NCBI GenBank assembly: GCA_964393875.1
Contig: CAYMUZ010000195.1
Location: 1 to 15,353 of the forward strand
Direction of reading: 5' to 3'
Length of the DNA: 15,353 nt
Source: JAHFHB01 sp964393875
GTDB taxonomy: Bacteria > Omnitrophota > Omnitrophia > Omnitrophales > Aquincolibacteriaceae
Position 1 is the stretch's first letter, and every line of letters begins with the position of its first letter. The translations under genes and the position numbers were made by a program. Below, piece by piece: positions 1 to 7,668 of this stretch. Below the pieces are notes generated by a model. It saw only the letters and a list, made by a program, of their open reading frames with translations, was not told the origin of the DNA and made no database searches.

Positions 1-978
1 ATCCATCCAGGACAGATAATTGCAGGGGCGGTCCGTCCGCGTCACACTGAAAACGACCGGCGCCGTTGTGCCGTTCCCCGACGCAGGACAGGTAATCGTA
101 TTGCGGTTGGTCAGCGACGCCGAGTTGGCCAGAACATAAATATTGGTGATGGCATCGGTGCTCACATCCGTCGCTACACGGTTTTTTTGCTGAGCTCGAG
201 TTAGGGTGTTTAGAAAATCGGTGTACTCCCCCTGCGTAATTTCATATTTCATCGCATAAAACGCATTGACGCCTTTTGGAAATGCTGCCCCCACTGAAAA
301 GCTGGTTCCGGCAGCAACGTCGTTAGCCCCTGTATCTGTCGAGTAAAACCAGGCATTCGCCGTCGCAGCGGTTGTCGCGAATACCATCGGCTCTCCGTCA
401 TCCGCCACGGCTCCTGGGATCGACGCATCCCATGTAATTTCTCCATTCGTCCCGTTCGTTCCATCTCCCAAATAGTAAGCCCCGCTTGGAATGTAGACCA
501 TTTCAATTCCAAAAACCTTGAACCGTGTGGCATTGCTGTTTGAGTCCGTGTCGCTCACACCATCGGCGGCATAATCCCACACAAATTTCACGCTGGTCGT
601 TGCTAAACTTCCGCTGCCTTCCGAATTCCGCTGAATAAAAGCCCCCTTTTTATCCCCCGTGGCGATGAGGTCAATCGCCGTTCCCGTTCCCTGGCTAAAA
701 CCGGATGGATTAGTCCCGGAGGTTTTGAGGGTTGCGTGGCTCCAGGTCGTACCGCCATCGATGGAATATTTTATAAACACCCAGGCGGCATCTTTATTGG
801 TCGAGTCATACCAGGAGTTAGACCAGGAAATATCAAATTGCAGCGTAAGCGTGTCGGCGCTGGTATCCTGAGTTGAAACCGCAATATTCGACACGTTGAT
901 ATTGTTGGCGAAAGCAGAGCCGACGACTAGTAAGGTCCACAGCCCCACCGCCATCATCGTGAATTTAATTTTTATCAT
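1..978 (-). CDS. Secreted SUMF1/FGE-fold protein, C-terminus cut by window edge
   Basis: The frame opens with ATG at 978 and stays open for 326 codons to base 1, so the stop is outside the window. Residues 1-24 form a signal peptide (MIKIK, a hydrophobic stretch, cleavage after SAFA). An N-terminal beta-rich domain of about 110 residues follows (FDISWSNSW, DAAWVFIKYS, DKKGAFIQR, KFVWDYAADG). The SUMF1-type domain then begins at VFGIEMVYIPSG/YYLGDG and continues with AFYAMKYEITQGEYTDFLN and NYLSWMD. The gene starts inside the stop of its upstream paralogue (ATGA overlap), so translation is probably coupled. The conserved C-terminal part of the SUMF1 domain is not visible, so catalytic residues cannot be judged. 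By fold, a surface or periplasmic binding protein is as likely as an enzyme. The architecture and many sequence blocks match the neighbour at 975-2552, which indicates a tandem duplication. Confidence 0.85.
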   Translation of the reverse strand, partial: MIKIKFTMMAVGLWTLLVVGSAFANNINVSNIAVSTQDTSADTLTLQFDISWSNSWYDSTNKDAAWVFIKYSIDGGTTWSHATLKTSGTNPSGFSQGTGTAIDLIATGDKKGAFIQRNSEGSGSLATTSVKFVWDYAADGVSDTDSNSNATRFKVFGIEMVYIPSGAYYLGDGTNGTNGEITWDASIPGAVADDGEPMVFATTAATANAWFYSTDTGANDVAAGTSFSVGAAFPKGVNAFYAMKYEITQGEYTDFLNTLTRAQQKNRVATDVSTDAITNIYVLANSASLTNRNTITCPASGNGTTAPVVFSVTRTDRPCNYLSWMD

Positions 979-2552
979 GCCGTCCTCGCCGCACGAAATC
1001 CCTGCGCGTTGCTGCGGGTCGAAGTCGAGACCGTGTTGGATCGATCCGAGGTGCGCAGCACCGAAGCGGCACTGTTCCATGCACCGCCACGGTAGCAGGA
1101 CCCTGTGGATCCGATGACTGTACCCCCCGAATAGCCCGGCCAATCCGAATTGGTGGCGTAGCCGCTGCTATCCAGTGCTCCATCCCCATTTGTGCCAGTA
1201 AAAGCGCGCCCAGTTGAGTTCCCCACGTTGACACAGCGGTCATTTAAATTGCCAGAGAGCTCCATCACACCGTAATAACCGGCACCTGCCGCCAAACGGA
1301 TGCTCGAAGAAGTTGCAAAAATACCGACACGCAGAGGCCCCGTGGAAGCATCTCCCCCGCTGAATGTCGTCGTGTTATAGTTGGCATTGGCACTGGCAGT
1401 GGTGATCGTCTCAGTGCCGCCTTCTGAACCCGAGATTGTCGCGGCCGCCGTCAACGCCGTAGTCCCCCAGACATATTCCGTGGAGACTGCTGCCAAAGGT
1501 CCCCGTGCGGCTTTTTCAAATTCGAGCTCTGTCATCGGCCGTAAGGCCGCCCAATCCGCAAAGGCACATCCGTCCATCCATGACAGGTAGCTCATGGCCC
1601 GATCGACTCGCGTCGTTGTCGCATTCCCCGACGTCCAGGCAATGGTGTTGCGATTCACCGCGCTATCAGAATTTTTTCCGCCATTGGTATTGCTGGTAAT
1701 ATCAAGAAGGCTCTGCTGTGTCGCTGTCAGCGTGTTATAAAAGTCAACCCACTGCCCCTCGCTGATTTCATACTTCATCAGATAGAACGCCAGATACCCA
1801 GTCGGAAAACTTGCGTTGCCGGTGATACCGCCATCGCCGTCGATGCTGATCGGGCTTGTGTCGATATCGTCGTCGGCATTGCTATCGACCGTCACGTTGG
1901 CCGTGGAAGCCGTAGTCACCTGGAAGGTGGTGTTGTCCGAGACGTGAAAAGCACGGCTTGACTCAACACCCCCGACACCATCCCCAAGGTAAAAACTTGC
2001 CGTTGGAATGTACACCATCTCCGTCGCAAAAACCTTGACCGTCACCGTATCAGAATCACTGATACCGTCGGTGCCGTAATCCCAGACAAACTTCACCGAT
2101 GTCGTGGAGAGGCTTCCGCTGCCAATGTCACTTCGCTGGATGAATGCGCCCTTTTTGTCTGTCGGAACCACAATTGAAATTGAGGTGCCTGATCCCGTGC
2201 TGAAACCTGTCGGATTGGTCCCGCTTGTTTTAAGCGTCGCATGACTCCAGACTGCGGTTGTCCCGATGGAATATTTTACAAATACCCAAGCGGCATCATA
2301 GTTTTCGCGATTGCGCCACGAGTTCGCCCATGAAATATCAAATTGCACCGTCGCCGTATCGGCACTGGCACTGCGCGATGCAATGCTGACGTTCGAAACA
2401 CTGATGTTGTTTGCCTGTGCAAACGGCTGAAAAAATAAAATCGCCGCTACAAAAAATAAAATTCGTGCAAAAAAAACTCCGCCCCAGGGCGCAGGCAGAC
2501 AGCCCTCACCTCGCTGAGTGGATGAATTCTCAAGTTTATCCAATAAATGCAT
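975..2552 (-). CDS. Secreted SUMF1/FGE-fold protein lacking FGE catalytic cysteines
   Basis: This is a 525-residue protein from ATG at 2552. A TTG at 2594 would add 14 residues, but it sits almost on the predicted transcription start. A long N-region precedes a hydrophobic segment (ARILFFVAAILFF) and a cleavage site after AQA. A beta-rich domain similar to that of the downstream paralogue follows, then the SUMF1/formylglycine-generating-enzyme fold (COG1262): ATEMVYIPTASFYLGDG, FYLMKYEISEGQWVDFYN, SYLSWMDGCAFADWAALRP, TELEFEKAARG, YYGVMELSGNLND, CYRGGAWNS, and the terminal QGFRAAR. True sulfatase-activating FGEs carry paired cysteines just after the RGG(S/A)W block. Here that stretch (RGGAWNSAASVLRTSDRSN) has none, so FGE activity is unlikely. 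The stop overlaps the ATG of the paralogue by 4 bp. A binding or structural role outside the cytoplasm is inference. The start is uncertain because no clear ribosome-binding site precedes either candidate. Confidence 0.85.
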   Translation of the reverse strand: MHLLDKLENSSTQRGEGCLPAPWGGVFFARILFFVAAILFFQPFAQANNISVSNVSIASRSASADTATVQFDISWANSWRNRENYDAAWVFVKYSIGTTAVWSHATLKTSGTNPTGFSTGSGTSISIVVPTDKKGAFIQRSDIGSGSLSTTSVKFVWDYGTDGISDSDTVTVKVFATEMVYIPTASFYLGDGVGGVESSRAFHVSDNTTFQVTTASTANVTVDSNADDDIDTSPISIDGDGGITGNASFPTGYLAFYLMKYEISEGQWVDFYNTLTATQQSLLDITSNTNGGKNSDSAVNRNTIAWTSGNATTTRVDRAMSYLSWMDGCAFADWAALRPMTELEFEKAARGPLAAVSTEYVWGTTALTAAATISGSEGGTETITTASANANYNTTTFSGGDASTGPLRVGIFATSSSIRLAAGAGYYGVMELSGNLNDRCVNVGNSTGRAFTGTNGDGALDSSGYATNSDWPGYSGGTVIGSTGSCYRGGAWNSAASVLRTSDRSNTVSTSTRSNAQGFRAARTA

Positions 2553-2599
2553 ATTTATAAAACGTCCGACTAAAAGATAAGCCGGAAGATTCAATTAAG

Positions 2600-2608
2600 A
2601 GTATAACA
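2600..2608 (-). promoter_or_regulatory. Possible extended -10 promoter for the SUMF1-fold gene pair
   Basis: The minus strand reads TGTTATACT, a TGn-TATACT extended -10 element. The matching -35 position (GCTCTA, 2623-2628) is poor, which is typical for extended -10 promoters. Transcription would start near 2593, leaving a leader of about 40 nt before the ATG at 2552 and making the TTG at 2594 an unlikely start. The whole 2595-2809 interval is very A+T rich, so chance matches are expected. Confidence 0.4.
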
Positions 2609-2809
2609 CAGTTAGTTACATATAGAGCATCAGATTAATAGCACCTCTTTCTTATCATTTTTTAATACTTTTTATTAAGTAGCGCTTTAATGATTGTAAT
2701 TGATTGTTATTTTTATACTATTATTACTTATCTTGAATTTTTTGCATATAAGAACTATACTCAACGCGGATAGTTTAACGGCTAATACGGTCTCGTACCA
2801 GAAAAAACA

Positions 2810-3862
2810 TCAATTATTCTTTTGGTGAAGGTTATCAAAATCAAGCTTCAACGGCATGGACGGAACAAGGTTCTTTAGAAGTTCAAGTTCAAGCATCCGC
2901 TCCTTCACTTTTGCCGCATCGCCATCCTCTGGTTCGATTTGTAAAAAGGCCCGATAGTGCTCAATCGCTTTGGGATTATCATTGAGATAATAATCGTAAA
3001 CCACCCCGAGATTGTAGTGCGCAAAGGACAGCTGCGAGTTGTAGCGAAGCGCCTGTTCATAAAACTGCGCCGCCTTGTCAAACTGCCGGCGCTCAAAGAG
3101 CTGATTGGCCAATCCAAAGCTGGTTTCGGCAAGCTCGTCTTTAAGTGAGGCCTCAGCCGATGCCACTCGAGAGATTTCTTTCGCAGCCTCTTCCGTCTGG
3201 TCTTTGAAGTGCTGAATTTTCTTCACGTAAACCGCACGTTCACTCTCAAGAATCGCCTCTCCTAGCTTTGCCTCCAGTTTTTTGATCTCCTCGTCAGATT
3301 TCTGTAATTTTAAACGCTCCTCAAGATATTTCTCATAGCTCTCTTCGTTTTTTTTTCGCAGCTCATCAATTTGAACCTGACTCTTTCGGTTCTCCACAAG
3401 ACTGTCCTTTTTCTCGTCATCTTTTTGAACCAGCCGATGTTCCATCGTTCGAACCCGGCTTTTAAGGACATTATTCTCGATCGTGATGCGCTCAAAACCT
3501 TCTTGCACCGTGGTCATATCTTTCTTAAGATTCCGATTCTCTGCAAGAGTGGTGTTGACGGTCGAAATCAACGCATCCAAATCAAGCTTGCCCGGCCCCC
3601 CTGACTGAAAGGCGCTCAGCGAAACCTTTGCAGCTGGCGCTTTCGATGCCTCAGCCGCTTTTGCGACAGAAATGGGCCCAGCCGCAGGTGACACTGCCTC
3701 CGTTTTCGGTGCGGACGGAGCCTGACTTTGCGGTTCGTCAAACTCAACAGTCTGCACAAGAGCTTGTGGTAATTCCTCGCCCGTTTTTTCAGCACAAAAA
3801 GCACTGCCCTGATATAAAAAAAAACCCGCCACCAAAAGAGTCGTCGAGAATGTTATTTTCAA
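2810..3862 (-). CDS. Periplasmic coiled-coil/TPR protein of the secretin cluster
   Basis: This is a 350-residue protein. The start is TTG at 3862, supported by an AGGAG about 8 nt upstream and by the 4-bp TTGA overlap with the secretin stop. Residues 1-24 look like a signal peptide (KITFSTTLLVAGFFLYQGSAFCA). Residues 30-90 are low-complexity and rich in Pro and Ala. Residues of about 94-245 are strongly charged, heptad-rich coiled coil. Residues 246-315 hold two TPR-like repeats (GLANQLFERRQFDKAAQFYEQAL and AHYNLGVVYDYYLNDNPKAIEHY blocks). It is the last gene of the overlapping cluster with the ATPase, the GspC/PilP-like protein and the secretin. Its position resembles the TPR protein MshN beside MshL and MshM, but overall homology to MshN is not claimed. 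A role as an assembly or scaffold factor for the secretin channel is inference. The FC near the cleavage site does not fit a lipobox. Confidence 0.85.
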   Translation of the reverse strand: MKITFSTTLLVAGFFLYQGSAFCAEKTGEELPQALVQTVEFDEPQSQAPSAPKTEAVSPAAGPISVAKAAEASKAPAAKVSLSAFQSGGPGKLDLDALISTVNTTLAENRNLKKDMTTVQEGFERITIENNVLKSRVRTMEHRLVQKDDEKKDSLVENRKSQVQIDELRKKNEESYEKYLEERLKLQKSDEEIKKLEAKLGEAILESERAVYVKKIQHFKDQTEEAAKEISRVASAEASLKDELAETSFGLANQLFERRQFDKAAQFYEQALRYNSQLSFAHYNLGVVYDYYLNDNPKAIEHYRAFLQIEPEDGDAAKVKERMLELELLKNLVPSMPLKLDFDNLHQKNN

Positions 3863-5598
3863 AGACTTACTCCTGGCGACCTTTTGAGGTTCCCGGCTTT
3901 GAGGCTATCGACAGCGACTGACGGATCGCCCGGCACGATAAATGGGGATGGCACTGTGGATCCAAAACTCGTCTTGCCTGCCGCCGGACTGAATACATTG
4001 CGCGGCACGGTCTTGAGAGCCCCTTTAATCGGGAGCGGCTCATCCAACACATTTTTATCGCCTCGGACAATTTTGGGCGTGATAAAGGTCACAATCTCGA
4101 GTTTGGTAAATACCTCTTTGCGACTTTTGAACAGGTTTCCTATGTAAGGAATATCCATTAGGACAGGCAGCCCTTTAGCCCCTCGTGTCAAGTCATCGCG
4201 GCGAAGCCCCCCCAGAATCACTGTGTGACCATCCTTCACAACGATAGTGGAATCTAATTTTGTCGTGTTCACAATAGGAATTTGATTGTTGGTGGGCGTC
4301 GTCAACGTACCGGCGCGGCTTGAAATTTCAGGCTGAATCTTCATCGTGATAAAACCGTCATCGTTGATCTTTGGCGTGACCAGCAATAGCAGTCCGATGT
4401 CAATAAACTTGATGTCTTCACTGACAGAAACGTTATTTCCCGTACCGGTCGTCGTGGTAATCACATAGGGCACACGATCTCCGATATTGACTTTTGCCTC
4501 CTGATTATCGAGCACCATGATCCGTGGATTTGCGAGAATTTTTGTTTCAGCCACCTCTTTCAGCATGCGAATTTCCACTGTGTAATTGTCCGCTGATGCA
4601 TTTCCAACTGCAAACAGCCCCGCCGATTTTAAACTGGTTGCTGAGGACACCGTCGAGTCGATGGGAAAAGCACCATGAAAATCAAGAGCTTCAAGACTCC
4701 CGGGCGTTCCATCGCCACTGAATGTTTTCTCCCAATTGATGCCGTAATCAATGCTGGGCTTGAGCGTCAGCTGCATAATCCGCACTTCAAGCAAAATGGC
4801 CGCTTCCGGTTTATCCAACGAGCTGACAATCTCAAGAATTTCCTTCATGCGCCCGGGATAGGCGCTGACAATTAACTGGTTCGATCGCTCGTCCGCCACC
4901 ACGGTGCCCACGGCCTTCGCATCAAGGCGCAGTTTTAATTGCGTTTCCAGATCCTTCGCTTTTGCATTTTGAATCGGAACCACTTTGGTTTCAAGCTTGC
5001 GCTCCATATCTTCAAGCACCGAATTCATCTGGAGTAGTTTCTCGGGCGTATCAATCATGATGACCGTCCCCGTATCTTCTTCCACAAGCACCTTTCCAAC
5101 TGAACTCTGCAAGGCCTCAAGCGCCGTCAAGACGTAGGCCGGTTTCGCATAGCTTAGATTGCGAGTCGTAATTTTACGCTTATCGTTATAATTTTTTCCA
5201 TACACCGTCACGTATTCTTCTTCGGGCATGATGTAAATAATGTCGTTACGCACCTCGTAGGCGAGTTGGTTTGAAATCACAATGATGTCGAGAGCGTCTT
5301 TGATCTTCACATTGCGCAGTACCAGCGTCGAGCGGCCCTGCACGTTCTTACTGGTCACAATGTTGAGATCTCCCTGCAGTGCAAGGAACTTGAGAATATC
5401 CACCACATTGATATCACGCAAATCTAAAAAAATGGATTTGTTCAGGCCGTTTTCAACGCGGTGGGCATCGTCCACGGGCAGAGCCCCCACCGCAGCGACC
5501 GGAGGAGCGATCGGCGGCGTTAAGCCGCCCTCGGCAAACACCTGGGGCACGGCTGCGAGTAGAAAAAACATCACACAGCCCGCTATTTTTTTTGTCAT
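3859..5598 (-). CDS. Outer-membrane secretin (GspD/PilQ/MshL superfamily)
   Basis: This 579-residue protein would form the ring-shaped outer-membrane channel of a type II secretion or type IV pilus-like machine. It has a signal peptide at about 1-22 (AGCVMFFLLAAVPQVFA). An STN/N0-like domain lies at about 55-130 (IFLDLRDINVVDILKFLA, TLVLRNVKIKDALDII). Smaller ring-building modules lie at about 145-262, including VEEDTGTVIMIDTPEKL and DERSNQLIVSAYPGRM. The secretin barrel domain spans about 265-512: ILLEVRIMQLTL, ILANPRIMVLDNQEAKVNIGD, VKDGHTVILGGL, and the signature LPVLMDIPYIGNLF followed by LEIVTFITPKIVR. A tail of about 65 Pro/Ser/Gly-rich residues follows. It starts with ATGA overlapping the upstream stop and has an AGGAG site. 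It is shorter than most GspD proteins (about 650-700), closer to MshL/PilQ-like secretins. Secretin assignment is firm; the exact machine is not. Confidence 0.96.
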   Translation of the reverse strand: MTKKIAGCVMFFLLAAVPQVFAEGGLTPPIAPPVAAVGALPVDDAHRVENGLNKSIFLDLRDINVVDILKFLALQGDLNIVTSKNVQGRSTLVLRNVKIKDALDIIVISNQLAYEVRNDIIYIMPEEEYVTVYGKNYNDKRKITTRNLSYAKPAYVLTALEALQSSVGKVLVEEDTGTVIMIDTPEKLLQMNSVLEDMERKLETKVVPIQNAKAKDLETQLKLRLDAKAVGTVVADERSNQLIVSAYPGRMKEILEIVSSLDKPEAAILLEVRIMQLTLKPSIDYGINWEKTFSGDGTPGSLEALDFHGAFPIDSTVSSATSLKSAGLFAVGNASADNYTVEIRMLKEVAETKILANPRIMVLDNQEAKVNIGDRVPYVITTTTGTGNNVSVSEDIKFIDIGLLLLVTPKINDDGFITMKIQPEISSRAGTLTTPTNNQIPIVNTTKLDSTIVVKDGHTVILGGLRRDDLTRGAKGLPVLMDIPYIGNLFKSRKEVFTKLEIVTFITPKIVRGDKNVLDEPLPIKGALKTVPRNVFSPAAGKTSFGSTVPSPFIVPGDPSVAVDSLKAGNLKRSPGVSL

Positions 5599-6329
5599 CG
5601 AATTTCCATCTCCTCTTCACCGAGTTTAAGCAAAACGCTGTCTTGGCGAATCTCCTTAATGGTCATGGCCGAAAGGGTCTCACCCTGCCTCAAGAAGGTG
5701 GTAATATTTTTCTGAATATCTTCGATCATGCAAAAAGTCCGTGAGGGATCTCCCTCGTGAAAAGAGATTCCTGTCAATTTGAGCGTTTTGGTCAGCTCAA
5801 TCAGTTTTAGCGCAATCTCGCTTGATTTTTTTTCATCCGCAGGAGCCTTTTCCGTATACGGCGCAAAAACATTCCGCAAGCCGGCATTACTTAAAGCGTC
5901 TCCGAGATTCTGGCGCCCCGGAGCCAGCAAATCCGCCATCTTTTTTTGGGAAATATCGAATTGCGAAAGAAAATCACGCGAAACCAGATGTAATTCGTAA
6001 AGTCCGTGTAGAATCACAAACCCCCCGAGAAGAACACTCGCAGCCCCCAGCAGGCGATTGACATCCTTAAGACTGAGCTGGCTCTGCTTTTGCTTGAAAA
6101 ATCCCTTCGCAGAATCTCTCGCATACTCAAAGCGCGCACGAATAGCCGCAGGAGACAACAAAGCTTTCCAATCAATCGGGGCAGACCGCACCTCTGCCTG
6201 CCTGCGCTTTTTAGCCGCAGGCTTCTCCGACGACGCGGGACTTGCTTGAGTCTCAGCGCCATCGCCCCCTTCTTCAATCAGCTTCAGCAGGCGCTGTTCA
6301 GGCGTCAGTGAAGAATCGGCGTCAGCCAT
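5595..6329 (-). CDS. Single-span inner-membrane protein with GspC/PilP-like C-terminus
   Basis: This 244-residue protein has a cytoplasmic N-terminal region of about 90 residues rich in charged and Ala residues, including a basic AAKKRRQ patch. One transmembrane helix follows at about 92-114 (RLLGAASVLLGGFVILHGLY). A periplasmic region contains RNVFAPY at about 152-158 and ends in a compact beta-rich segment (LKLTGISFHEG, FLRQGETLSAMTIKEI, DSVLLKLGEEEMEIR). That last segment has the look of the homology region found in GspC and PilP, which bind the N-terminal rings of secretins. Its position immediately before the secretin, with a 4-bp overlap, supports a role linking the inner membrane to the secretin. 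It overlaps the upstream ATPase gene by 25 bp. Assignment rests on topology, motif style and context rather than clear sequence identity. Confidence 0.75.
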   Translation of the reverse strand: MADADSSLTPEQRLLKLIEEGGDGAETQASPASSEKPAAKKRRQAEVRSAPIDWKALLSPAAIRARFEYARDSAKGFFKQKQSQLSLKDVNRLLGAASVLLGGFVILHGLYELHLVSRDFLSQFDISQKKMADLLAPGRQNLGDALSNAGLRNVFAPYTEKAPADEKKSSEIALKLIELTKTLKLTGISFHEGDPSRTFCMIEDIQKNITTFLRQGETLSAMTIKEIRQDSVLLKLGEEEMEIR

Positions 6330-7177
6330 CCCGCAGTCACATCCTCGTTGACGATTTCGCGGACGACGCCCTCATCCACCACCCATTTCCGTTTCATCAC
6401 CAGGTGTTTGAGCGCGCGGTGGCAAAGCGACATAATCTTCCTAGGATATCCCTTGGAAGTTTCGTGAATCAAACGCACAGCATCCTCTAAAAACAGGCGG
6501 CTGTGCGACACATACCCAGCCTGTTTCATCCGGTAAAGAATCATTTCGTGCGTTTCCTTGAGGTTCAAGGGATTTAACGCAAATTTAAAACTGACACGAT
6601 CCATAAAATTCGGCATGTGCGTGATCTTGGTGTGCAATTCGAGCTGTCCCAGAAGCACAAGCTGCAGCAGCTTATTTTGATTGGTCTCGTAGTTCAGCAA
6701 AAGACGCAGCATTTCCATCGAAGCTTCTGTGATTTTCTGAGCCTCATCGATGATCAAAACCACTGTTTGATTCTCGACAATATTTTTTTGGAATAGGAAC
6801 TTCTCCATCGCTTCTTTAAGGTCGATCATTGCGGGTTTTCCGTCATAAAAAGGCGACTGGCAATATTGATCCAGATTGATGTTGAAATTTCGCACAAGGC
6901 TGGTGAGGAAAAAATACTCATTTTCAAAGCAGGGATCGAGCACCAGGTGCATGATAAAATCGCCACGGTCTTTGAGGCACCGGATCAACTTGCGCGAAAG
7001 CGTCGTTTTGCCGGTTCCGATATCGCCCAGAACAACCGAAAGACCGCGCCTGAGCCGTAATTCAATCAGCAAATTCGTCAATGCCTGCTCATGCTCTTGC
7101 GTTAAATACAAAAAATCAGGATCAGGGCTCGTTGAAAAAGCCTCTCTCTCAAATCCAAGCATTTTGTAATAGCTCAT
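6305..7177 (-). CDS. AAA+ ATPase, ExeA/GspA/MshM-like
   Basis: This 290-residue soluble ATPase opens with MSYYKMLGFEREAFSTSPDPDF, typical of ExeA-family proteins. It has Walker A GDIGTGKTT (51-59), Walker B VVLIIDEAQ (139-147), a sensor-like LVLLGQ (173-178), and a C-terminal small domain with GYPRKI (243-248). ExeA of Aeromonas is about twice this length, with a transmembrane helix and a peptidoglycan-binding domain that helps secretin assembly through the cell wall. This protein lacks both and is closer in size to MshM of MSHA pilus loci. It is the first gene of the overlapping ATPase, GspC/PilP-like, secretin, TPR cluster and probably energises or organises secretin assembly. A GGAG about 13 nt upstream of the ATG could serve for ribosome binding. 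The 7178-7388 interval upstream must hold the promoter, but I see no convincing one. Confidence 0.92.
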   Translation of the reverse strand: MSYYKMLGFEREAFSTSPDPDFLYLTQEHEQALTNLLIELRLRRGLSVVLGDIGTGKTTLSRKLIRCLKDRGDFIMHLVLDPCFENEYFFLTSLVRNFNINLDQYCQSPFYDGKPAMIDLKEAMEKFLFQKNIVENQTVVLIIDEAQKITEASMEMLRLLLNYETNQNKLLQLVLLGQLELHTKITHMPNFMDRVSFKFALNPLNLKETHEMILYRMKQAGYVSHSRLFLEDAVRLIHETSKGYPRKIMSLCHRALKHLVMKRKWVVDEGVVREIVNEDVTAGWLTPILH

Positions 7178-7315
7178 GGCTTCAGCCTTGCTCCAATAAC
7201 TGTTTTAAAAAATAAAAATCGCAGAATAAGAAACTTCGTCCCCGGTCATAATATTACGGCCAGGTGATAAAGTGACTTAAGCTCTTTGTTATGAACGAGT
7301 TTTGAAGAAAACAAA

Positions 7316-7360
7316 AAGACTAAAAACAGGCGGGGCGCTTTAATTTTGAAGACTAAAAAC
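7316..7360. repeat. 12-bp direct repeat in the exeA-tatA intergenic region
   Basis: AAGACTAAAAAC occurs at 7316-7327 and again at 7349-7360, 33 bp apart. It lies in the noncoding stretch between tatA and the ATPase gene. The significance is unclear; it could be a duplicated operator or chance in A-rich DNA. Confidence 0.4.
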
Positions 7361-7388
7361 TGCTAAGGCGACTCCAAAAGAAGGGGGT

Positions 7389-7562
7389 TTAAGACGGCTT
7401 GGAGAGATTATTTTTATCTTCCCCTCCCTCCTTCATTGCTTTTTTAAATTCGCGGATGCCGTCGCCAAGAGCTTTTCCGATTTCAGGCAGGCGCTTGGCG
7501 CCAAAAAGCATCAAAAAAACCATCAAAATAACCACAAGCTCAAGGGGTCCAGGCATACTCAT
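7389..7562 (-). CDS. tatA: Sec-independent translocase protein TatA
   Basis: This 57-residue protein was found by reading the minus strand. It has the TatA/E pattern: a short N-terminus (MSMPGP), one hydrophobic helix (LELVVILMVFLMLF), the hinge GAKRLPEIGKALGDGIREFKK with FG/AKRLPE as family hallmark, and a charged tail (EGGEDKNN). Start ATG at 7562 has GGAG 8 nt upstream; a second ATG at 7556 is also possible. TatA forms the pore-like oligomer that moves folded proteins across the inner membrane with TatC. No tatC or tatB is visible in the window, so the gene stands apart from any tat operon. The 7563-7666 DNA upstream is very A+T rich and must contain its promoter, which I cannot place confidently. 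Confidence 0.9.
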   Translation of the reverse strand: MSMPGPLELVVILMVFLMLFGAKRLPEIGKALGDGIREFKKAMKEGGEDKNNLSKPS

Positions 7563-7668
7563 ATTTTCTTCTCCATTTTTTTAACTTGTTTCAGATATGA
7601 ATTTTAAACATTTTATAAATACATTTAACATTGTTTTAACATAACCGAGTGTGGAGATTTTATCCCTT

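Noticed and set aside
2766..2802. tRNA-like 5' half on the plus strand (GCGGATAGTTTAACGGCTAA and the following bases)
   Set aside because: It has a D-loop-like appearance, but no proper anticodon stem or loop, no T-arm and no acceptor partner downstream, where the TPR gene ends.
3788..3862. Possible lipoprotein signal (SAFC) in the TPR protein
   Set aside because: Phe directly before Cys does not fit the lipobox; ordinary signal-peptidase I cleavage after FCA is more plausible.
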